A stretch of DNA of 46,876 nucleotides from Polymorphobacter multimanifer. GTDB taxonomy: Bacteria; Pseudomonadota; Alphaproteobacteria; Sphingomonadales; Sphingomonadaceae. The stretch's first letter is position 1; the number at the start of each line of letters is the position of its first letter. The stretch is from NCBI RefSeq assembly GCF_014205635.1, contig NZ_JACIIV010000028.1, forward strand, positions 1 to 46,876. The letters are read 5' to 3'. The position numbers were made by a program, and so were the translations under genes. Shown piece by piece: positions 8,994 through 17,102 of the stretch. Below the pieces are notes generated by a model. The model worked only from the letters and a program-made list of their open reading frames with translations, did no database searches and was not told where the DNA came from.

Positions 8994-10820
8994 TCAGGGT
9001 TGCCCGGCAGATTGCCAGCGCCTGGCCCAGACCTCCCAATCATGGAATTGCAGCAGAGCCGCCTTTGAAGCCGGCAGTTCCTGCTCTTGACCAGCCAGCG
9101 CCTTTTCAACCAACGGTCTCGACAGGATGCCTTCTCGTACCAATATCCCGTCCAGCAAGGTTTGTTGAAGCCTTGGGCATTCTTTCAGGAACACCTGATC
9201 ATAGATTTCTTCCGGTGTACTTTTGCTGACGCGGCCGACAATGGCGGCCGGAAGCCGGTCCTTGAATGCAATGCGGGCAACATAACGGTCTATTCCCCCA
9301 CAGACCTGCTGCCAGGTCGGCAGACGCAGACACAGTTCCAGAACTGGCTGCGCTAGAATTGGGTAGATTCGGTCCACCTCGGGATAGCCGGGCTGTGACA
9401 GGTGATAGTCGATATTCAAAAAAGCCGATGTAACCAGCTGAAGATATTTGCCCTTCGGGAAATTCTTCGGGGGGTGCAGCATGGGATGAAGACCGGCCTT
9501 GAGAGTGCCGACATCCACCAGGTCCTGATTGAGAAATTGCGTTCGGGGTTGCGGCGGTATCAGGCCGAGCACATAGCTGCTGCAATCGAGCGGCCGGAAG
9601 CGCTCCAGCACCGCACTGCCGGCCGTGCGCGCCATCGACCTGCCGCCATATTGTGCCGCATCCAGCACGACGCGCGGCAGTTGCGCCAGGGGCTGACGCA
9701 AGCTGACATGGTCGAGGGCCGAAAGAATTCCCGGCATGTGATAGAGAACGCTGTCGCCCCCGAAGCCATAGGTGAACGCGTCGATGCCATGATCGCGTGC
9801 CAGGCCGTAAAGGTCCCCGGCCATCTGCAGACAATCGAATACGCTGGAGGGTGAGGGCCCGAGCTCCTGTCGCTCCAGAACCTCGAGGTCGACCCGCGAC
9901 GGATCAAGCCGCGTCTCGATCAAGTCGGCCCCGACGTGCTGCGCCATCGCGCGCGTATAGTGTCGCTCGTCGCCGCGAAAGGAATCGCTGTAATGGGTGA
10001 CACAGGCAAAAGAACCGCTCGCCCGCGTCTCGGCCAGCGAGGCGAGAACAATCGACGAATCGAGCCCCCCGAGGTTGTGCAGGATTTTGGTATGGCGCCT
10101 CGTCAAGGCTTTGGTGACGGCATCCAGGATGGTTCGCAATTGCGCCGCGATGTCGTCGAGCGGCAGCGTCAGCGGATTTTCAGCCAGGCGGACCGGATCC
10201 CACAGGTACTCGCGCTTGCGCTCCCCTGAAAATGTCGAAAGCTCTCCGGGCAAGACCGTGTCGACTTCACGCAATCCGGTGCCCAACTTGCTGACATTGG
10301 GAAGCACGGCAGCGCCCACAATGGCGCTGTAATCAATGTTGAACCGCTGCCTTGGCAATCGGGTGAACACTTCGGCGTTGGAAGCAAATACGTCCGTGCC
10401 GCGCCAGCAGAGATGGAAACAGGGCAAGCCCCAGCATGGATCACGGAACACCTGCAGATCCTCGTGCCCGTGGCTGGCACGGAAGCCGACGTAATCACCC
10501 CAGATATTCTCGAACAGCCAGGCGACACGGTCGCGCAACGAGCCGCCAGTTGCAGAGGTCAAAGCTGGATCGTTCCGCCATTCGGGAAACCCGGCCGCTC
10601 TGCTGAACGTCTTTCCAAGCAGGATTGTCCCGTCTTCCAGCACCAGGGGGCTGCCGGTGGTGTGTTCGGCGCTGCAATGCCAGATCAACAGATCATGTGT
10701 GTCATGTATCTTCTGCCACTTCCGAATTTGGCAAGATTCTATATTGTCCATCAACTCGACGATCTGCGATCGAGTCGCTTCTGATCTCGGTGTGGTACTG
10801 AAGGCAATATAGCGATACAA
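8994..10820 (-). CDS. Lasso peptide cyclase (C protein, asparagine-synthetase-like)
   Basis: A 608-residue homologue of McjC-type lasso cyclases, which use ATP to adenylate the side chain of an acidic residue and join it to the core N-terminus. Residues 1-about 195 are the degenerate glutaminase-like half (FENIWGDYVGF near 103-113); about 220-590 are the asparagine-synthase half with the PP-loop at 249-256. That loop reads NLGGLDSS, so the first Ser of the usual SGGxDSS is Leu here. DAFTYGFGGDSVLYHMPG and the C-terminal KAALLQFHDWEVWAR are family-like. The start is a TTG directly after the TGA of the B gene, giving MYRYIAFS, the normal N-terminus. It is the last gene of the A-B-C order on this strand. 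No ABC exporter follows. Confidence 0.92.
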   Translation of the reverse strand: MYRYIAFSTTPRSEATRSQIVELMDNIESCQIRKWQKIHDTHDLLIWHCSAEHTTGSPLVLEDGTILLGKTFSRAAGFPEWRNDPALTSATGGSLRDRVAWLFENIWGDYVGFRASHGHEDLQVFRDPCWGLPCFHLCWRGTDVFASNAEVFTRLPRQRFNIDYSAIVGAAVLPNVSKLGTGLREVDTVLPGELSTFSGERKREYLWDPVRLAENPLTLPLDDIAAQLRTILDAVTKALTRRHTKILHNLGGLDSSIVLASLAETRASGSFACVTHYSDSFRGDERHYTRAMAQHVGADLIETRLDPSRVDLEVLERQELGPSPSSVFDCLQMAGDLYGLARDHGIDAFTYGFGGDSVLYHMPGILSALDHVSLRQPLAQLPRVVLDAAQYGGRSMARTAGSAVLERFRPLDCSSYVLGLIPPQPRTQFLNQDLVDVGTLKAGLHPMLHPPKNFPKGKYLQLVTSAFLNIDYHLSQPGYPEVDRIYPILAQPVLELCLRLPTWQQVCGGIDRYVARIAFKDRLPAAIVGRVSKSTPEEIYDQVFLKECPRLQQTLLDGILVREGILSRPLVEKALAGQEQELPASKAALLQFHDWEVWARRWQSAGQP

Positions 10821-11531
10821 TCAGATCTCCATGATCACGGTATATTCGTGAATCGTGCAAGCCTCGTCATCAACGGCGAAATCACCCCACTGCAACCAGG
10901 CATGCGCCCTGAATGGCTGCAGCCGAACCCCGATCCGCCAGGTCAAAGCGGAGGCGTAATTCCTGAAATGGGCCAACATGCACAATGTTTCGACAAAGCA
11001 GTTGTTTTCCACCGTCATGAAAAGCGGCCTGGTCCGCCTGTACAGTTCAAGAGCTTCAGAGAATTCCTGCAGCTCCGGCTTCGCACGCGACGCAGTTTTC
11101 CAGCCATGTACAGTCTTGGTAATACGATCTATCGACTTGGTCTTGATCATCATGCGGGCCATCAGCAAGGCCGTTGCAAAACGGGCAATGTCCCTGATGC
11201 CGGGCTCTGGTTGATCCGTCCTCACGATTCGGGGAATTTCGCGCACCACCTGCTGATAGACAACGGGACGATAGGGTTTCCCTGTCGCTTCTGCGGTCAG
11301 AAGTCCTCGTTTCTGAAGTTCAGCAGCGACTTCGAGGGCTTCCGTTGAGACTCTTATCGTTTCAAACAGCTCGCATTTCGATCCGGGTGTTGCGATGATA
11401 GGACTGACGTATCCGGTGTCGGCGCCGGAAAGAAGCAGGTATTGACCGTTTCTGGCGTCCATAAAGACCATCTGGTCGTCGCACATGGCCATGTACGCTG
11501 TTTCGCTCAACAAAAAGCGCGGCGACGTCAT
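10821..11531 (-). CDS. Lasso peptide leader-binding/protease protein (B protein)
   Basis: A 236-residue fused B1-B2 protein. Residues 1-about 85 resemble the PqqD-like RRE domain that binds the leader peptide (DQMVFMDARNGQYLLLS, then a helical part). The C-terminal half is the transglutaminase-like cysteine protease that removes the leader: Cys178 in NNCFVETL, His210 in FRAHAWLQW and Asp221/222 in GDFAVDDE match the Cys-His-Asp triad of McjB. The ATG at 11531 follows a GGGGGGG stretch; a longer frame to 11594 lacks a ribosome site. The stop is followed at once by the TTG of the C gene, so translation is coupled. It is separated from the precursor gene by 409 bases. Confidence 0.92.
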   Translation of the reverse strand: MTSPRFLLSETAYMAMCDDQMVFMDARNGQYLLLSGADTGYVSPIIATPGSKCELFETIRVSTEALEVAAELQKRGLLTAEATGKPYRPVVYQQVVREIPRIVRTDQPEPGIRDIARFATALLMARMMIKTKSIDRITKTVHGWKTASRAKPELQEFSEALELYRRTRPLFMTVENNCFVETLCMLAHFRNYASALTWRIGVRLQPFRAHAWLQWGDFAVDDEACTIHEYTVIMEI

Positions 11532-11884
11532 ATTGCCCCCCCGTAACCTGTGCAAATCGACCTGCGTTTCGCAACCGGTCCATCGGAGTTGCAATTCGCC
11601 TGCACCCGGACACCAGCTATCGAGGCGCTTTTGCGAACATCAATTGCGCCGGCGCTCCTGCAAGCGCCTGTTTCTTGCCAAGGCGCCGCGGATCAGGCCA
11701 ATCTGCCGCCGCGAGCTTGAATTCGCGGTTGCAAATGCGTCTTTGCATCGACATTCGCTGGTTGCAGAATAAATTGATTCCGGTGTCCAAATAAGCGGCA
11801 ACGATGCAAAAGCAGCTCAGCTTACGCGTTCTACCCAGCCGGATGTAAAGGGAGACAGCAGCTCTTGGCCCCAATGCCCCGCAA
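11532..11884 (-). other. Long untranslated gap between lasso A and B genes
   Basis: Together with the hairpin next to it this leaves 409 bases between the precursor and B genes. One minus-strand frame (11617-11874, 85 residues) is open but has no ribosome site, no Thr-x-Gly leader/core junction and no family features, so it is not called. No promoter was seen. The gap may be leader RNA that sets the ratio of precursor to enzymes, or the trace of a lost gene. Confidence 0.4.
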
Positions 11885-11933
11885 TGGCCGCCTGCTCACC
11901 AGGCCTGATGTGCTGTTGGCAGGCAGGCGGCCA
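11885..11933 (-). promoter_or_regulatory. Stem-loop directly after the lasso precursor gene
   Basis: TGGCCGCCTGC at 11885-11895 and GCAGGCGGCCA at 11923-11933 form a perfect 11-bp, GC-rich stem around a 27-base loop, starting 7 bases after the precursor stop codon. There is no U-run, so it is unlikely to be a full terminator. A hairpin after the A gene that stabilises its mRNA or attenuates read-through is known in other proteobacterial lasso operons; that role is inferred here. Confidence 0.7.
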
Positions 11934-11940
11934 CTTAGAC

Positions 11941-12084
11941 TTACTTCCAGCCCTTTTGCGACCGAGTCGACCAACCTTCGATCATCCATCCAGCGCCGCC
12001 CTTGGTGACCTCGGCAACCTGCCCCATCGTCTCCAGTCGGCTAGTCAATTCTTTTTTAAAGAATACGTCCTTGATCTTGCGCAT
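11941..12084 (-). CDS. Lasso peptide precursor (A gene), 47 residues
   Basis: The reading frame from ATG 12084 to TAA 11941 encodes a 28-residue leader (begins MRKIKDVFFKKEL, ends GQVAEVTK) and a 19-residue core GGAGWMIEGWSTRSQKGWK. The features of a lasso precursor are all present: Thr at leader position -2, Gly as core residue 1, and Glu at core residue 8 for a Gly1-Glu8 macrolactam ring, leaving an 11-residue tail. AGAGGA lies 8 bases before the ATG. Three Trp, two Lys and one Arg make the product aromatic and cationic. Hand-calculated monoisotopic neutral mass is 2103.01 for the cyclised core (2121.02 linear). The B and C enzymes follow on the same strand. The biological target is unknown. 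Confidence 0.9.
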   Translation of the reverse strand: MRKIKDVFFKKELTSRLETMGQVAEVTKGGAGWMIEGWSTRSQKGWK

Positions 12085-12124
12085 TGACAAAATCCTCTAT
12101 TAAGACACCGGATTTCCTTCCGGC

Positions 12125-12158
12125 ATTGTAACTTGGCGGCACAAAGTCAGGCTGTCAA
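12125..12158 (-). promoter_or_regulatory. Possible promoter of the lasso operon
   Basis: On the minus strand TTGACA (12153-12158) and TACAAT (12125-12130) lie upstream of the precursor gene. The 22-base spacing is longer than the usual 16-18, so either only the -10-like box is used or the match is chance. A small CCGGA/TCCGG hairpin follows in the presumed 5' leader. Confidence 0.3.
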
Positions 12159-12195
12159 TAGTGAGGTTTTCAACTGTCAGAACCTGGCGCGATAA

Positions 12196-12567
12196 CTTGC
12201 TGCCGCCGGCTATCTGTTCACAGACGCGACGTTTGAGGCGTGGATCTCGCGCGCCGGCGGGCCTCCGCAGAGTGGACCAGGCACCGCCGCGTCGGCGCCG
12301 GCGATCGCTGCAGGCGTCCTGACAGAACTGCGCGCTTCGAAATGGCCAGCGCTTGCTGAGGCAGCATATCTGGTCTCGCGTGCCGCGCCACATCTCGGTC
12401 GCGCTGATCGAGACACAGCTGTCGGTGGGTCCGATCCGGAAGGTAGCGAGGCACGGGCGGAAGGGCAGGGGGCGTGGCATTGCGACGGATTGGGAGGGGT
12501 CCGCTGTCACCCGTTTGCAAACGGACGTTTACGTGACACGACAGATTGGGAGGACAAAGCGTGCTGA
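12196..12567 (+). other. Open frame without a start, possible gene remnant
   Basis: After a TAA at 12193 a plus frame stays open for 123 codons (contains TFEAWISRAGGPPQSG and ELRASKWPALAEAA) and runs into the resolvase gene. It has no good start and overlaps the inverted repeat in front of the resolvase. It may be the tail of a deleted plasmid- or integrase-associated gene. I do not recognise a family. Confidence 0.25.
12505..12538. repeat. Nested inverted repeat before the resolvase, possible res site
   Basis: TGTCAC (12505-12510) and GTGACA (12533-12538) flank the perfect 14-base palindrome CCGTTTGCAAACGG (12511-12524). The block ends 22 bases before the resolvase start. Serine resolvases usually bind such sites next to their own gene, for recombination and self-repression; this role is inferred. 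Confidence 0.55.
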
Positions 12568-13181
12568 TCGGCTATATGCGGGTCTCGAAAGCCGACGGCA
12601 GCCAGGTGACTGACCTGCAGCGCGATGCTCTGATCGAAGCCAGCGTCGCTGGCGACCAGCTCTACGAGGATCGCGCAGCCGGCAAGCGCGACGATCGGCC
12701 CGGGCTCGATGCCTGCCTGAAGGCGTTGCGTGAAGGCGACACGCTGGTCCGTTGGAAACTGGACCGCCTCGGGCGCAACCTTAAGCACCTGGTCGACGTG
12801 GTGCAGGGCCTTAACGCCCGCGGCGTCGGGCTGAAGGTGCTTACCGGCCCGGGCGCGTCGATCGACACAAACACCGCCAACGGTCGGCTGATGTTTGCAT
12901 TCTTTGCCGCTTTGGCCGAATTCGAGCGGGAGCTGATCGTCGAGCGCACCAACGCCGGCCTTGTGGCGGCGCGGGCCCGCGGCCGCAACGGTGGGCGGCC
13001 GTTCAAGATGACGGTCGCAAAACTGCGACTCGCCCAAGTAGCCTTGGGACAGCCGGAAACCAAGATTGCCGACCTGAGTGCAGAGATCGGGGTCACGCGG
13101 CAGACGCTGTACCGGCAGGTAACGCCGAAAGGCGAACTCAGGCCCGATGCTGAAAAGCTTCTGTCTCAGCGAAGGAGGTGA
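12561..13181 (+). CDS. Serine recombinase (TnpR/resolvase family)
   Basis: A 206-residue small serine recombinase. The catalytic domain begins IGYMRVSK with Ser9 as nucleophile and has the family blocks DLQRDAL, WKLDRLGRNLKHL, NGRLMFAFFAALAEFERELI; the C-terminal helix-turn-helix reads ADLSAEIGVTRQTLYRQV. The GTG at 12561 follows GGGAGGA with good spacing; an upstream TTG at 12546 is inside that ribosome site. It is typical of Tn3-type transposons and plasmids, but no transposase is present, so this is probably a leftover of a mobile element beside the lasso cluster. Confidence 0.9.
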   Translation: MLIGYMRVSKADGSQVTDLQRDALIEASVAGDQLYEDRAAGKRDDRPGLDACLKALREGDTLVRWKLDRLGRNLKHLVDVVQGLNARGVGLKVLTGPGASIDTNTANGRLMFAFFAALAEFERELIVERTNAGLVAARARGRNGGRPFKMTVAKLRLAQVALGQPETKIADLSAEIGVTRQTLYRQVTPKGELRPDAEKLLSQRRR

Positions 13182-13184
13182 ACG

Positions 13185-15089
13185 GTGTTCCATCGCCTCC
13201 TGTTGCTCTTGTTGCTGTGGGACTTCGGCCGGCCGACCACCGCAAATGCGTCGGAGCCGCCAGTGTTCGAGATTGCGCTCGACGAACCTGTTCATGTCAC
13301 TATCGCCGGCCAGCCCGCAGAGCTCTCGTTTGTTGTCGGCACCGTCGATCAAGTCACGTTGAACGACAGCTTTGTGGAACAGCTCGGGCTGCGGTCTGGC
13401 GCCACGACCAAAGCAGATTTGATACTCGACGGCACGTCCAAGCTTACCGGCCGTCGAGCCGGCGCCATGCTGGAAATCGCGGGTTTGAAACGTGAGCAGC
13501 AACTTTACTGGCTTCCGGGACGACTGACGCTGCCGCTCCACGGCACCATCGGCATCATGGCGGTACCGCATCATCGGGTGAGGCTGAAGATCGGAAGCAA
13601 TGAGGCGCCGCTGGCATTGCGGATGCCGTTGGCCGGCAGTGTCGATAGCACCGCCTATGGCCTCGTTAATCTCTCGCCCGCTCGGCTTGCCGTCACTTTG
13701 AACCCGTCGATCAGGACATTGTTGCCCCTCATTAGCTCAGCACCTGGCGTTGACCTGAAGTCTGTCATCGCGGGCCGATTCACCGGCGAGGAGTGGGAAG
13801 AAGAGGCCGGCCTAGGCATCCGCCACAAAGTTCGTCGCTTTGAACTGGCCCAGCCACTGCAGCTTGGCAGATTGCAATTTAGCGCCCTCGCTGCGCGAGT
13901 TGTCGCGATGCCGGCTCGGCAGCCACGGCCGAAGACCGGAGAGAAACCGACGATTGTGCTGACCTTGTCGCGCGCCCAGCTCGAGGAGCAGGGCTGTAAC
14001 TCTTTGGTCGTCGACAAGCAGGAGATGTCCATAGCGTTTTATTGCACAGGGCCTGCATCGCCTTCGAACATACAGATTGCGGGAGCGGTGCGCTTTTCGG
14101 GAGATAAGCTGGCGAACACGAACAGGTCGATGGAAACGCCGCTGGCTCCCCAAACTTCGCAGGGCTCTCCTTCTACCCCTATCAGTGTCGCAACAGCGCC
14201 GGCGATATCGCCCGACGGATGGGTCGAATTGCAGCCGAGCAATCCCTTGCTTGTTAAGATTGCGGGAAAGAATGTCGAACTGGCGCTCGACACCGGCGAT
14301 CTTCCGGGCGTGTTGCTAAACGAAGTCGCCGCGATGCGCCTAGGGCTGGGCAGCGGCGCGCGACAGGCGGCCATTACTTATGCAGGCCGCAAGACGGCCG
14401 AAGCGAGCGGCGCCCGCGAGACGGTCGTTGCACTAATGCGCGGTGCGGCCACGAATATCTTATGGCTGCGTGGATACGACGGGGAACTGTTCAGCGGGAG
14501 TATCGAGCTGAGCTCGCTCCCGCACGACCGACTGCGCCTTCGACTGTCGCCCGAGGAAGCCGGAGCGCGACCGGTTCGACTGAAGCTGGTCGTCCCTCGC
14601 GGACGGTCGTCAAGAGGCGCCACCGAACTGCCTGGAATGGCAAGCTTCCAGGTCGACGCCGCAATACAGAAAAGCTGGCAGCTGCCGCTGGTTTCCAAAT
14701 CGCTGGCCGCCGATCTGGTCAAGATTCTGGGCGGGCGCCTTGAAGGACGGCCATGGCTGGAGACATTGGGTTATCAACTGCGGCGACCGGTGCGACGCCT
14801 TGTATTGGCAAAACCGCTGGTCATCGGGCCGCTATCATTCAAGGCCGTTGCGGTTCAGATTGGCGGCACCCCCGATGAGTCCAATCGACTGGCGCGTGGC
14901 CAGGATGTGCTGCCTGATGCCGATGCCGATACCGATCCCGACGAGATAGTCGTTACAGGAAAGATGTCAGGGCCGGCCGGCCGCCGCATCAGCCTGTCCC
15001 GAACACAGCTTGCAGAACAGCGCTGTTCGAGCCTTGCGGTCGACAAGCCGGCGAGCATCTGGGAGCTCATTTGTCGGGGTCCGGCCTAG
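13185..15089 (+). CDS. Periplasmic protein with two retropepsin-like repeats
   Basis: A 634-residue secreted protein with a signal peptide (about 1-23). Two homologous halves each hold a pepsin/retropepsin-like beta domain and end in a shared motif (LSRAQLEEQGCNSLVVDK near 261-278; LSRTQLAEQRCSSLAVDK near 608-625). In the second half the active-site triplet is intact (ELALDTGDLPG, Asp369-Thr-Gly). In the first half the same place reads ELSFVVGTVDQ, so the catalytic Asp is lost. A DPDEIVVTG segment near 593-601 recalls the linker found in many sphingomonad envelope proteins. The GTG start at 13185 has an excellent AAGGAGGTG site that overlaps the resolvase stop. Proteolysis, and any link to the lasso peptide, are not shown. 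Confidence 0.7.
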   Translation: MFHRLLLLLLLWDFGRPTTANASEPPVFEIALDEPVHVTIAGQPAELSFVVGTVDQVTLNDSFVEQLGLRSGATTKADLILDGTSKLTGRRAGAMLEIAGLKREQQLYWLPGRLTLPLHGTIGIMAVPHHRVRLKIGSNEAPLALRMPLAGSVDSTAYGLVNLSPARLAVTLNPSIRTLLPLISSAPGVDLKSVIAGRFTGEEWEEEAGLGIRHKVRRFELAQPLQLGRLQFSALAARVVAMPARQPRPKTGEKPTIVLTLSRAQLEEQGCNSLVVDKQEMSIAFYCTGPASPSNIQIAGAVRFSGDKLANTNRSMETPLAPQTSQGSPSTPISVATAPAISPDGWVELQPSNPLLVKIAGKNVELALDTGDLPGVLLNEVAAMRLGLGSGARQAAITYAGRKTAEASGARETVVALMRGAATNILWLRGYDGELFSGSIELSSLPHDRLRLRLSPEEAGARPVRLKLVVPRGRSSRGATELPGMASFQVDAAIQKSWQLPLVSKSLAADLVKILGGRLEGRPWLETLGYQLRRPVRRLVLAKPLVIGPLSFKAVAVQIGGTPDESNRLARGQDVLPDADADTDPDEIVVTGKMSGPAGRRISLSRTQLAEQRCSSLAVDKPASIWELICRGPA

Positions 15090-15450
15090 CTGTCTTGGCA
15101 CAGGGCAGGGCAATGGCCAGGCCGGCTTCTCGTTTTGTTCCACTTAACGTTGTCTATATCCCAATGGTCGCGCTGGCCTTATCTGGACTGGGCCAAGGAT
15201 CGGTCCCGCCCAGCTTTCTATCGGCGCGCTGGAAACAATGGTTTTCAGCATTTTGTCCGATGCCTCGCGTTTAAGGGGCGGGCCGATGCCAGATCCCTTG
15301 CTGTGCTGGACTACCGGGCCTTCGTAAATCTTGAGCTCTGGAGTCGACGACGCAATCGCGGCCCCGGCTTGGGAGCGACCTACTGTGTCGAAGGCGCTTT
15401 CCAATGCCGTCGCAAACGCCTTGGCTATGAGGTGGGGCTTGCCATGCCCC

Positions 15451-15537
15451 GGTTTCGACCACCTGAAAATCAACCGAGCCATCGCCACCCGCTACGACCA
15501 ACTCGCCGAATACTTCCTCAGCATGGTCCATCTCGCC
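15451..15537 (+). mobile_element. Second IS5-type transposase remnant
   Basis: The plus frame reads FDHLKINRAIATRYDQLAEY then FLSMVHLA, the C-terminal arm of IS5-family transposases. The rest of the 609-base stretch 15090-15698 has no start, DDE core or terminal repeat that I can see; a minus frame at 15144-15488 is open but matches nothing I know. Confidence 0.55.
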
Positions 15538-15698
15538 GGCGAGATCCGGCCGGTCCCTCCACCCCCATTATAATCGGATGTTCCGATAGCACCTCCGGCA
15601 CTATGCCCAAACGCCTCCGGACGAGAATGCAGCATTGCCTTGCCACAATCTGTGGACGCAGCAAATGAGAAGTGGTCATGCGAAACTTAGCAAGATGG

Positions 15699-17102
15699 TT
15701 AGTCCTCTGGATCGACAGGCAGGGCCATCCACTCCATATTCTTGCCGTGGAGAAGCGTCACAAGTATGTTGCGCCTGCCTGCCTGACGTGTGGCGGAAAT
15801 TGCATCGGTGAACTGTTCGGTCGACGCCAGAGGTTTGCCGGCCAGCCCGATGATGATGTCGCCGGCAGCAATTCCCCGCGCAGCGGCTGGACTGTTCGGT
15901 AACACTGCAACCACAATCAGCCCCCCGGCCGATACCGCCTGCCCTGCAACTTCATTCATGCTCTTCGTTGTTCCGGCGAGCCGAAGGCCAGCCAGCGAAA
16001 AGAACGAGTCTGGAGTTGCCTCGCTCGCCAGCTCCATCGCGCGAAATGCAGCGTCGGGCTTTGCAGCGGGAAGCAGTTGAAGCGAAAGTGGCTTGCCATC
16101 TCGCCACAGTTGCAACTGGACAGCGCGACCAGCCTCGAAAGTCGCCGCTTCTGCCGAGAGTGCACCCATGCCGGCAACAGCACGGCCGTCCACGGACAGC
16201 ACGACGTCGGAAGCAACAATTCCGGCGCGATCGCTCGGGCTGCCCGGCTCGACACCGATAACCAGCACCCCGTTGCTCGACGTCAGCCCGAGAGCTTCGG
16301 CGATATCGCCGGTCAAGCTCTCCACACTCAGGCCCAGTTGCGTACGGCTAACCTTGCCTTGCACCAGCAACTCGGCGATTACGCGCTGCGCCATGGCCGC
16401 GGGCAGCGAAAAGCCGATGCCGATATTGCCACCCGCGGGCGCGAGGATGGCGGTGTTGATGCCAACAACTCGCCCGCGCGTGTCAAGCAGAGGCCCGCCG
16501 CTATTGCCTTGATTGATGGCAGCGTCGATCTGCAGAAAATCGTGATAGGGCCCATCGCCCAGCGTTCGGCCGCGGCCAGAAATGATCCCCGCAGATACCG
16601 AGCCGCCGAGCCCGAAGGGCGAGCCAACCGCCGTGATATCTTCACCGACGCGAGCTTTGTCGCTATCCGCCCATGTCAACGCGGGGTAGCAGCGTGCCAG
16701 AGCTTCCATGCGCAGGAGGGCGATATCGGTTCGCTCGTCACTGCCGACAAGAATTGCGCCTCTGAGGCTGCCATCGGCGAGGCGCACCGTGATCTGTTTG
16801 GCCTGCGCCACGACATGCTCGTTTGTCACCACCAGCCCATCGCCGGAAACCACAAAGCCGCTGCCAAGCGATTGCCGGGTACTGGCCTGGGTTTCCCGTA
16901 TCGCGTCGCCAAGGGCTTCTTCGTAACTTTCATTGGTGTCCGGGCCAAACCGCGCCTGCACCTGCACGACCGCTGGCATGACCGCCGTCACAATGTCCGA
17001 TCGCCCGGATCCTTCTGGTGGTAATTTCAATGGCGCACACGCCGACATCGCGGCGACAGGGGTTATCAGGGCAATAAAGCCGGCAAAAAGCAGTTGCGCC
17101 AT
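15699..17102 (-). CDS. HtrA/DegP-family serine protease with two PDZ domains
   Basis: A 467-residue periplasmic trypsin-like protease. The N-terminus has an export signal with a possible lipobox (AAMSAC, Cys22; the -3 Met is unusual). The catalytic triad is His96 (VVTNEHVV), Asp126 (ERTDIALL) and Ser201 (NQGNSGGPL). PDZ1 spans about 255-345 (GVLVIGVEPGSPSDRAGI) and a second, more divergent PDZ about 375-460 (GGLIVVAVLPNSPAAARGI). It probably degrades or refolds damaged envelope proteins. The ATG at 17102 follows AAGGA at good spacing; a longer frame to 17174 lacks a signal sequence. It is monocistronic. Confidence 0.9.
   Translation of the reverse strand: MAQLLFAGFIALITPVAAMSACAPLKLPPEGSGRSDIVTAVMPAVVQVQARFGPDTNESYEEALGDAIRETQASTRQSLGSGFVVSGDGLVVTNEHVVAQAKQITVRLADGSLRGAILVGSDERTDIALLRMEALARCYPALTWADSDKARVGEDITAVGSPFGLGGSVSAGIISGRGRTLGDGPYHDFLQIDAAINQGNSGGPLLDTRGRVVGINTAILAPAGGNIGIGFSLPAAMAQRVIAELLVQGKVSRTQLGLSVESLTGDIAEALGLTSSNGVLVIGVEPGSPSDRAGIVASDVVLSVDGRAVAGMGALSAEAATFEAGRAVQLQLWRDGKPLSLQLLPAAKPDAAFRAMELASEATPDSFFSLAGLRLAGTTKSMNEVAGQAVSAGGLIVVAVLPNSPAAARGIAAGDIIIGLAGKPLASTEQFTDAISATRQAGRRNILVTLLHGKNMEWMALPVDPED

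Noticed and set aside
11617-11874. Possible extra gene or second precursor in the lasso A-B gap
   Set aside because: No ribosome site, no Thr-x-Gly junction, no acidic residue at ring position 7-9 after a Gly.
12507-13574. 355-codon minus frame antisense to the resolvase
   Set aside because: The plus strand encodes a clear serine recombinase with a ribosome site; the minus frame has no recognisable motif.
13185-15089. Retropepsin-like protein as part of the lasso cluster
   Set aside because: Opposite strand, separated by the resolvase, and directly coupled to the resolvase gene; no known lasso role.
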